A stretch of DNA of 11,421 nucleotides, taken from the NCBI GenBank assembly GCA_021827955.1, contig JAKATY010000011.1, positions 1 through 11,421 of the forward strand. The letters are read 5' to 3'. Source of the stretch: Microcaldota archaeon. Lineage in GTDB: Archaea > Micrarchaeota > Micrarchaeia > Micrarchaeales > Micrarchaeaceae. Positions 5,748 to 11,421 of this stretch are shown here, piece after piece (position 1 is the first letter of the stretch; each line of letters starts with the position of its first letter). The position numbers and the translations under genes were made by a program. A model generated the notes under the pieces. It worked only from the letters and a program-made list of their open reading frames with translations, was not told the DNA's origin and did no database searches.

Positions 5748-5775
5748 TTGACAGGCTGCGTCAAAAGGAAGAAAG

Positions 5776-5784
5776 TTAATATTT
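5776..5784 (+). promoter_or_regulatory. TATA-like box of the M24 peptidase gene
   Basis: TTAATATTT is centred 25 bp upstream of the ATG at 5805, which supports that start over the GTG/TTG-type starts further upstream near 5748. Confidence 0.5.
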
Positions 5785-5804
5785 GTTTGCAGGCAAAGCA
5801 AATC

Positions 5805-6890
5805 ATGGACTATGTGACTTCGCGCCTTAAAAAGGTGTTTGATGGAAGCATTGACGCAATCTTGCTGAACAATTCTGACAGGGCAGACAGCAACTTCCTG
5901 TACTTGACGGGGTTTTATGGTGGCGTGTTTGAAGATACGACGCTTGTAGCAACACCCTCTTCTGTGCACGTCTTTACATCTAAGCTTGAATATGAAATAG
6001 CGGCAGAGCAATCACGCAGAAGCAAGCATATACACGTACATGAAGTTGAAAGTAAAAAAGATATCGAGGTACAGCTACGCAAGATGCTGGAAGGCAAAGT
6101 GGTGGGATTGAACTATGGATTCATACCGCACGGCTATTTCAATGCGCTCAAGAAAATGGCAAGAGCAAAGAGGTTTGTGGATGCAGGACAAAGGCTTTCG
6201 GAAGCACGTGCCGTAAAGAGCAGGTATGAGATATCATTGATGCGGAAGGCTGTAAAGATTACAAAGGGGGCTTTTGGAGAGATAGACCAGTATTTCAAAA
6301 GGGGAATCAGCGAAATAGAGCTGGCAGGAAAGTTCGAATATCTTCTCAGAGAAAAAGGCGCCGAAGGCCTTGCATTTGATACCATAGTCTCTTTTGGAAA
6401 AAATGCTGCGATGCCGCATCACGCGCCAGATAATACAAAACTAGGCGAAAATGAGATCGTGCTGATAGATGCAGGAGGAAAATACTCCAACTACTGCGCT
6501 GACATGACCAGAACATTCATTTTCAAGCCCGACAAGCAAAGCAAAAAATATGAGAGGGTAGAAGAGATTGTAGGTGTTGTAAGGAAAGCGCATGACGGAG
6601 CTTTGGAGCTGATGCATGAAGGTGAGCCTGCCTCCAAAGTTCATGAACTTGCAGCAGGCATAATAGACGGATTTGGTAATGGCAGATACAGAGGCAGATT
6701 CATACACTCGCTCGGCCATTCTATAGGGATAGACGTGCATGATGGCATGGTAATTTCTCCGAACTCTAAAACCGTGCTGAAAAAGGATATGGTGTTTAGC
6801 GATGAACCCGGAATATACGTGCCGGGTTTCGGAGGCGTAAGAATAGAGGACGATGTTCTGATAGGAGAGAAAAAAGGGGCCCTTTTCTAG
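5805..6890 (+). CDS. M24B metallopeptidase, Xaa-Pro dipeptidase/aminopeptidase type
   Basis: This enzyme family removes the residue before a proline from peptides, using two metal ions, in the cytosol. The protein has a creatinase-like N-terminal domain (about residues 1-130) and a C-terminal pita-bread domain. All five metal ligands are visible; counting from the ATG at 5805 they are D222 in LIDAGG, D233 in ADMTRTF, H305 in SLGHSIGIDVH, E334 in SDEPGIY and E348 in VRIEDD. The PHHAP motif supplies the family's other active-site histidine. Its 361 residues fit archaeal Xaa-Pro dipeptidases. The frame extends upstream to 5748, but the TATA-like box at 5776-5784 lies inside that stretch, so the ATG is preferred. 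It ends 21 bp from the stop of gatE, convergently. Dipeptidase and aminopeptidase cannot be told apart from the sequence. Confidence 0.92.
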   Translation: MDYVTSRLKKVFDGSIDAILLNNSDRADSNFLYLTGFYGGVFEDTTLVATPSSVHVFTSKLEYEIAAEQSRRSKHIHVHEVESKKDIEVQLRKMLEGKVVGLNYGFIPHGYFNALKKMARAKRFVDAGQRLSEARAVKSRYEISLMRKAVKITKGAFGEIDQYFKRGISEIELAGKFEYLLREKGAEGLAFDTIVSFGKNAAMPHHAPDNTKLGENEIVLIDAGGKYSNYCADMTRTFIFKPDKQSKKYERVEEIVGVVRKAHDGALELMHEGEPASKVHELAAGIIDGFGNGRYRGRFIHSLGHSIGIDVHDGMVISPNSKTVLKKDMVFSDEPGIYVPGFGGVRIEDDVLIGEKKGALF

Positions 6891-6911
6891 CTCCAGGCGC
6901 GCACTATAAAG

Positions 6912-8792
6912 CTATGCGCCATCCAGCAGCTTTTTCAGGAGTTCGTTCAGCTCGTTTCCATCCACGTTCAATCGCATTTTTGACATCACAAGGCTTACTG
7001 CATCCTTGCTGCTTGAAACATGCGAACCCGAAAGCAGCTTCCTTACTTTGTCCTCGAGTTTCTTGCCTTCTATCCTTTCAATCCCTTTTGACTTTATCAG
7101 GGCACTTACTTCGGCATGCGGATTTCTTGCTAGCTCTTTCACAAGCTCTTCGACCCCCTGCTTTGTTATGTGATTGTTTGCGTACTCCTTGAATGCTTGC
7201 AGCACTTTTTCATCCCCGATCGAATCCACATCAAATCCGCTCCTCTTCAGTTCGGTAAACTTCTGCAGCAAGGTGTTCGAAACGAATCTGTAATCTGCAT
7301 TGCTGATGCTGCGCGTTATGAACTTGTAAAGCGGCAATCTTGGAGAGAGCGCGAGCGCCTCTGCATTTTCCTTTCCTACCTGCTTTCCAAGAGTAGACAT
7401 CTCCCTTTCGAAATCAGGCGCATTCTCCGCGGCCGTCTTTAGCATTTTTTCGCTTATCTCTACGGGATACAAATCGGTCTCAGGATACATCCTTGAACCT
7501 CCGGGAAGAGGCCGCAGAAATCTTGTCGTGCCTTTTTCCGCATCGAGAACGCTTCGTGTCTCAAGTGGCACGCCTTCTATCGCCTGTCTTGCCCTTTTAA
7601 CCGCGCTTTCCGCTGCCATTGCTATACTTTCGGCTTTTCCGGAAAGTATTGCAAATGCATCATCTTCTCCTATCGAAAGCCTGGAGCGTATCGCTAAAAT
7701 CTCCTTTTCGCTGAATCCGTATGCGGAAAGGTCTTCGTCGCTGTGTATGATGCCGCTTACTCCATACATTTTCGCATAATCGCTTATCTCGCTTCCAAGC
7801 CTCCTGTCTGGCTGGAGCTCCGTTCCTACTACACCTTTAAACTTGTGCATCGCAAAGGCCATTGCAATACCGTTGTTCTTTAATTGATTCTGTATGACGC
7901 GCACCTTTGTGTCCTTGAGCAACGCAGTAACATCAACAGGCTCGCCAACGCTTGCATGCGTTAACCTGAGAGCCTTTGCTATCTCTATCAGCTTGGCTTG
8001 CCTGCGCACTTCATTCTCTATGAGCAAGTCCATCCTGTCGAGCTCTTGCACGCCTTTTATTTCAACCCTTGCACCGTCCTTTATAGAAACGTTTACGTCC
8101 TGGCGGATTGAGCCTATACCCCTCTGCACCTTCCCCGTGAGCCTTAATATTGTACCTATCCTTAGCGCAAGGTTCTTCGCTTCCAGAGGCGATGAGATGC
8201 TTGCATCAGTATCTATCTCCACAAGAGGTATGCCTATCCTGTCTGTATTGTATATGGTCTCGCCCTCCTTCTTTTCTTCTATGCCTGCTGACTCTTCTTC
8301 CAGCGACATCATTGATATAGGCACGCTCCTGCTGCCCAATTTAACATGGCCGTCGCTTCCGAGCATTATTGTTCGCTGAAATGCGCTCGGATTGCTGCCA
8401 TCTACCACGCCCTTTCTCATTGGCTGCAGCTCATCGACAAGCTTTAGATCCAGAGCCTTTGCTATTGCAAGAGATATTTCCAGCGCTTCCATGTTAAGCG
8501 GATGCGGAGGCTCCTCGTCTATTTCCACCAAGCACGTATTGCGATCGATTATGTTATAGCGGAAAACACGCCTTTTTTCTTCTTCGAACTTTGCGGCGCG
8601 GTCTATCTCGCCCAGCTCTCCGGCAACGGCCCTCTGCATTCTCATAATGTGATGGTCGCCGCGCTCCTCGTCGCTTAATTGCGCGCTGCACGAGCAGAAC
8701 AGTTTTTCATGAGTCAAGAGGCGCTGATGCACCTCTAGGCCGCATGCGAAACCAAGAGCCTTGTAATTTATCTCCTTCTCAAGCTTTTCCAT
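6912..8792 (-). CDS. gatE: Glutamyl-tRNA(Gln) amidotransferase subunit E
   Basis: GatE activates the gamma-carboxyl of Glu-tRNA(Gln) with ATP and accepts ammonia from GatD, forming Gln-tRNA(Gln); the complex is cytosolic and found only in archaea. The GatB/GatE core opens with GLEVHQRLLTHEKLFCSCS (residues 18-36, including Cys33 and Cys35). It continues with NTDRIGIPLVEID (182-194), GSIRQDVNVSI (227-237), VEIKGVQELDRM (243-254) and SRMYPETDLYPVEI (433-446). Between about residues 280 and 420 lies the AspRS-like insertion that separates GatE from bacterial GatB. Residues from about 520 to the end form the helical YqeY-like tRNA-binding tail. Its 626 residues are normal for GatE. The ATG at 8792 follows the gatD stop by 24 bp, so the two are almost certainly one operon. 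Confidence 0.97.
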   Translation of the reverse strand: MEKLEKEINYKALGFACGLEVHQRLLTHEKLFCSCSAQLSDEERGDHHIMRMQRAVAGELGEIDRAAKFEEEKRRVFRYNIIDRNTCLVEIDEEPPHPLNMEALEISLAIAKALDLKLVDELQPMRKGVVDGSNPSAFQRTIMLGSDGHVKLGSRSVPISMMSLEEESAGIEEKKEGETIYNTDRIGIPLVEIDTDASISSPLEAKNLALRIGTILRLTGKVQRGIGSIRQDVNVSIKDGARVEIKGVQELDRMDLLIENEVRRQAKLIEIAKALRLTHASVGEPVDVTALLKDTKVRVIQNQLKNNGIAMAFAMHKFKGVVGTELQPDRRLGSEISDYAKMYGVSGIIHSDEDLSAYGFSEKEILAIRSRLSIGEDDAFAILSGKAESIAMAAESAVKRARQAIEGVPLETRSVLDAEKGTTRFLRPLPGGSRMYPETDLYPVEISEKMLKTAAENAPDFEREMSTLGKQVGKENAEALALSPRLPLYKFITRSISNADYRFVSNTLLQKFTELKRSGFDVDSIGDEKVLQAFKEYANNHITKQGVEELVKELARNPHAEVSALIKSKGIERIEGKKLEDKVRKLLSGSHVSSSKDAVSLVMSKMRLNVDGNELNELLKKLLDGA

Positions 8793-8816
8793 TACAACAC
8801 TTTGTGCTTAAATGCA

Positions 8817-10175
8817 TCATGCAAGAAACTCGCTGAACATGCTTCTACTCTTAATCTCCCCCACCATGTTTACGTTAAGCAGCTCTTTTGCCTTCTCCTT
8901 TCCAAAGTTAGCGAGCAACCAGCCAAGCTTCACATAGGCGGTTTCCACGTTCATGTCTTCGCAGTATATTACTCCCGCTCCGCTGAGCAGCCTAAGGTTC
9001 CTATAGACGCTGGGGTTTACCCTACCGTAAACGCATTGGGAAGTCATCCCCACTACGATCCCTTTTTCTGTGGCCTTCTTGAGATGAGGAAGCCATGACA
9101 TACCTTCATGACTTATCGAGACGGGAGTATGCCCAAGGCCGGTGCCTTCCACTATTATGCCGTGATATCCTTTCTCTATGTAATGTTCAACTATTTCTGG
9201 ATCAGATCCCGGATATGCTTTTAGGATTGCAACCTTGCTGTCGAATTTTGGCAAAACCTCTAGCTTATCTGGTTTCTCTGATATCGTGCGGTAATCGCTT
9301 TTCTTATAGTTTATCTTCATTTCCGAATCGAGATTTACGCTTGCAAGAGGCAAATCGTTTATAGGCCGAAATGCGTCGCGGCGCGATGTGTGCATCTTCC
9401 TTATCTTTGTGCCGCGAAGGAACAGGTATTGGTCATCTGAAGGGCTGCCGTGCATGCAAATCCCTACTTCCGCGATGTTGGAGCGGGCGGCGATTGCGGT
9501 GGCAGCTACCAGATTTGTGAAAGCATCGCTAGATCCGCGATCGCTGCTCCTTTGCGCACCAGTAAGCACGACTGGCCCATTTATGCCTTTCAGCATGAAG
9601 CTTAGCGCTGCAGAGGTATAGTGCATAGTGTCTGTGCCGTGCGTTATTACGATTCCGCGCGAACCCGCTTCGAACGCTTTCACGACAGCGGTTGACATGC
9701 TGCTCCATTCTATCGGAGACATGTCTTCGCTGGCTATGCTCATCAAGTTTACTACGCTAATATTTGCAATGCCTGATATCTCCGGAACCTCATAGAAAAG
9801 CTCTTCTGGCTTCAAAAGCATGTAGACTCCGCCGGTTTTATAATCTATCTTGCTGCCTATTGTGCCCCCAGTATATATCAACGTAACCTTTGGAAGGCCT
9901 AAGTTCTGCTTCAGTGTTGAGGTAGGGAATGATGCCGTGTTTGATTCACCGGAGCCTACTTTTTCTATCTTTGCGCCGGTAGCCTTTATTCCGATGTTAT
10001 AGCCGTTCTTCAGCTTTATAACCAAAATGGAGGGATTGCCGGCTTCGCTGCGAGGCATGAGCTCCCCCTCGCCATTGATTTTTCCGGAAGAGAACCTTAT
10101 CACATCTCCTACCTTTACACCAAGGCTCTTCAACAGCTCTTCTACCTCATTTGAATACATCCAAGCACCGCGCAC
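8817..10175 (-). CDS. gatD: Glutamyl-tRNA(Gln) amidotransferase subunit D
   Basis: GatD is the asparaginase-like subunit that releases ammonia from an amide donor and channels it to GatE. An N-terminal beta domain (about residues 18-75, with GDVIRFSSGKINGEG) precedes the asparaginase fold, as in characterised GatD. Catalytic residues are visible, counting from the GTG at 10175: Thr102 in YTGGTIGSK, Thr181 and Asp182 in THGTDTMHY, and Lys260 in IRKMHTSRRDAF. GVVVG-type strands and MTSQCVYGRVNP mark the C-terminal domain. Its length of 452 residues is typical. Two starts are possible: GTG 10175, almost at the predicted transcription start, or ATG 10160, which follows GGTG and looks the more natural. 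It is the first gene of the gatDE operon and is divergent from the zinc-protein gene. Confidence 0.97.
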   Translation of the reverse strand: MRGAWMYSNEVEELLKSLGVKVGDVIRFSSGKINGEGELMPRSEAGNPSILVIKLKNGYNIGIKATGAKIEKVGSGESNTASFPTSTLKQNLGLPKVTLIYTGGTIGSKIDYKTGGVYMLLKPEELFYEVPEISGIANISVVNLMSIASEDMSPIEWSSMSTAVVKAFEAGSRGIVITHGTDTMHYTSAALSFMLKGINGPVVLTGAQRSSDRGSSDAFTNLVAATAIAARSNIAEVGICMHGSPSDDQYLFLRGTKIRKMHTSRRDAFRPINDLPLASVNLDSEMKINYKKSDYRTISEKPDKLEVLPKFDSKVAILKAYPGSDPEIVEHYIEKGYHGIIVEGTGLGHTPVSISHEGMSWLPHLKKATEKGIVVGMTSQCVYGRVNPSVYRNLRLLSGAGVIYCEDMNVETAYVKLGWLLANFGKEKAKELLNVNMVGEIKSRSMFSEFLA

Positions 10176-10193
10176 TGCAAGAAAACCGCAGAG

Positions 10194-10201
10194 TATATAA
10201 A
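10194..10201 (-). promoter_or_regulatory. TATA box of the gatDE operon
   Basis: The minus strand reads TTTATATA, a perfect archaeal TATA box. Transcription would begin near 10172, leaving at most a very short leader before the ATG at 10160. Confidence 0.65.
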
Positions 10202-10294
10202 TATTTGCGAGACAATAAATCTACAAGCGCTTATGTATCAGAATTATAAAATTTAATACTTACTGTTCAATGCAAACGAACAATGTAGGCGTTG

Positions 10295-10303
10295 TTATAC
10301 AAA
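10295..10303 (+). promoter_or_regulatory. TATA-like box of the zinc-protein gene
   Basis: TTATACAAA lies 22-30 bp upstream of the TTG at 10325. This spacing supports a leaderless message that begins at that TTG. Confidence 0.4.
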
Positions 10304-10324
10304 TGCTAACTATAGGTGTGTTGA

Positions 10325-10540
10325 TTGACATATTTATGCGAAAGATGCAAGCACGAGACATACAGGTATGATGTATGCAATTACTGTGGAAGAAAGATAT
10401 GCAACAACTGCATAAAAAGCTCGCAGACTTCTACCAAGATACTTCATCTCGTTATATGCAAGGACTGCTGGACAGATATCGAAAAGAGAAAAATGTACAA
10501 GCACAGGCAGGTCCCCGCACAGATGACCACGAAGGCATGA
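10325..10540 (+). CDS. Small zinc-binding protein with four CxxC pairs
   Basis: The 71-residue product has four CxxC pairs, at residues 5/8 (CERC), 18/21 (CNYC), 26/29 (CNNC) and 45/48 (CKDC). Eight cysteines in this spacing can bind two zinc ions, in a tandem zinc-ribbon or cross-brace (FYVE/RING-like) arrangement. The tail is basic (KRKMYKHRQ). I cannot name a function; proteins of this kind act in protein-protein or nucleic-acid contacts. The only start in frame before the first cysteine pair is TTG at 10325. It is placed 22-30 bp after a TATA-like box, and there is no ribosome site, which suggests a leaderless transcript. The gene is divergent from gatD and converges on ileS. Confidence 0.8.
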   Translation: MTYLCERCKHETYRYDVCNYCGRKICNNCIKSSQTSTKILHLVICKDCWTDIEKRKMYKHRQVPAQMTTKA

Positions 10541-10567
10541 CGCCTTAACTCTTTACGCCGCCTTTTT
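10532..10567 (+). terminator. Possible terminator of the zinc-protein gene
   Basis: AAGGC (10532-10536) and GCCTT (10542-10546) form a 5-bp stem with a 5-nt loop across the stop codon. A T-run (CCTTTTTGC) follows at 10561-10569. It lies in the 62 bp between convergent genes. Confidence 0.35.
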
Positions 10568-10602
10568 GCAAGTGGACTTTTCACTGCCCAGCGAATCCGT
10601 TA

Positions 10603-11421
10603 CTAAAGCTTCTTCAATGTTATTTTCACTATTCCCCCCTCGATCTCGAGCTCCTTCGCGTTCGCTGAATCGGCAAGGCTTTCTAAAAAGAGTATCTTGC
10701 GGGCATTTGTTACCTCTTTGATTTTGCCGATGCTTCTTTCTATAGATTCCCTGACAGCCTCATCTGCCGCTATCTCCACGTCCACTTTCTCAAGCTTTGT
10801 CAGCGACATCTCCTTTCTTATGGCCTGTATTAGCCTTGTTACCTCCCTTGCAAGCAGCTCCTCTTCTATCTCCTTGGTGATGGAGGTGTCAATTGTCACC
10901 ACACCTCTGCCGAAGTTCGCGGAATTCTCGCTGCGGTGCTTTTTCAATATTGTGTAGTGCTCAGGTTTTATCTCGAATACACCTTCGCTTATGCTGAGCA
11001 TGAAATAGCCGTTTTTGGAGGTTTCATCTATGACCTTTTGCGGATCGGCCTGTGAGATGCCTGCCGCGACCGCTTGTGCGTTCGATTTGAACTCAGGCCC
11101 TATCTTCTGGAACAGGGGTTTTATCTCTACCGATGCAGCGCTGCTTTCCTTAACGGAGATCTTTTTGACGTTTGCATACCTTTCTATAATCTGCGAAAGC
11201 CTTGCCAGCGACTCTACTGTTGCATCGCTATCCACTTCTATTACTGCCTCCTTTAGGGGCTGCTTCAATTTTATGCCGCTTTTCTCGCGCAAATTGAGTA
11301 TCGATGTTGAAACTTCCTTCAGTGTCTCAAAATCCTCTTCAATGCTATTGCTGTAGTACTTCTTTGGTATCTTTGGCCAACGCTCTTCGAAGATGCTTTC
11401 GCCGTCGCTGAAAAGCTCAGA
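10603..11421 (-). CDS. ileS: Isoleucyl-tRNA synthetase, C-terminal part, N-terminus beyond the window
   Basis: IleRS charges tRNA(Ile) with isoleucine. The reading frame is open from the right edge to TAG at 10603, 272 residues, so this is the C-terminal part of a protein of about 1000 residues. The catalytic HIGH and KMSKS motifs are outside. Visible here is the end of the anticodon-binding domain (ILNLREKSGIKLKQPLKEAVI), matching the IleRS pattern of LRE followed by K-PL-EAV. The archaeal/eukaryotic-type C-terminal extension follows, with NVKKISVKE, KPLFQKIGPEFKSNA and AREVTRLIQAIRKEMSL. The TTG near 11292 is internal, not a start. The gene converges on the zinc-protein gene. Confidence 0.93.
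   Translation of the reverse strand, partial: SELFSDGESIFEERWPKIPKKYYSNSIEEDFETLKEVSTSILNLREKSGIKLKQPLKEAVIEVDSDATVESLARLSQIIERYANVKKISVKESSAASVEIKPLFQKIGPEFKSNAQAVAAGISQADPQKVIDETSKNGYFMLSISEGVFEIKPEHYTILKKHRSENSANFGRGVVTIDTSITKEIEEELLAREVTRLIQAIRKEMSLTKLEKVDVEIAADEAVRESIERSIGKIKEVTNARKILFLESLADSANAKELEIEGGIVKITLKKL

Noticed and set aside
5748..5804. Longer N-terminus for the M24 peptidase starting at 5748
   Set aside because: The stretch contains the TATA-like box that fits the ATG at 5805 and does not look like the start of a creatinase domain.
7894..8379. Plus-strand open frame of 161 codons inside gatE
   Set aside because: It is antisense to well-conserved gatE motifs and has a serine/leucine-rich composition typical of a reverse-complement shadow.

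Overview
The window looks archaeal. It carries the archaea-only tRNA-dependent glutamine pair GatD/GatE, a Taw1-type wyosine enzyme, an Nre-family repair protein and a small stand-alone Toprim protein. In addition, nearly every gene has a TATA-like box about 22-31 bp upstream of its chosen start codon, the signature of leaderless archaeal transcripts. Base composition is moderate, with frequent ATA and AGG/AGA codons. The compact layout, several orphan proteins and an Nre without its usual cysteines would suit a DPANN/ARMAN-like (for example Micrarchaeota-like) genome. That placement is a guess; only 'archaeon' is well supported.

Left part (1-2140): on the minus strand lie a GT4 glycosyltransferase cut by the left edge, a Toprim protein whose N-terminus has no ordinary start codon, and an unrecognised 142-residue protein. 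That last gene is divergent from Taw1.

Middle (2126-5717): Taw1 on the plus strand converges on a possible 35-codon basic microprotein. A promoter-rich gap of roughly 375 bp with no clear gene follows. It contains a hairpin, several TATA-like boxes and a 17-codon leaderless mini-ORF in the same frame as the next gene. That gene encodes an orphan 230-residue protein built around two copies of a 43-residue beta-rich repeat. It converges on Nre (minus).

Right part (5718-11421): Nre is divergent from an M24 Xaa-Pro-type peptidase with all five metal ligands. The peptidase converges on the gatD-gatE operon (minus). Divergent from gatD is a 71-residue protein with four CxxC pairs, which converges on the C-terminal end of isoleucyl-tRNA synthetase, cut by the right edge.

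The functional theme is tRNA: wyosine formation at position 37 of tRNA(Phe), amidation of Glu-tRNA(Gln), and charging of tRNA(Ile). DNA repair, a peptidase and a glycosyltransferase sit among these, each apparently with its own promoter. I see no tRNA or rRNA gene, CRISPR array, insertion sequence or integration site. The best candidates for something undescribed are the repeat-domain orphan with its in-frame mini-ORF, the 35-residue basic microprotein and the RING-like zinc protein.
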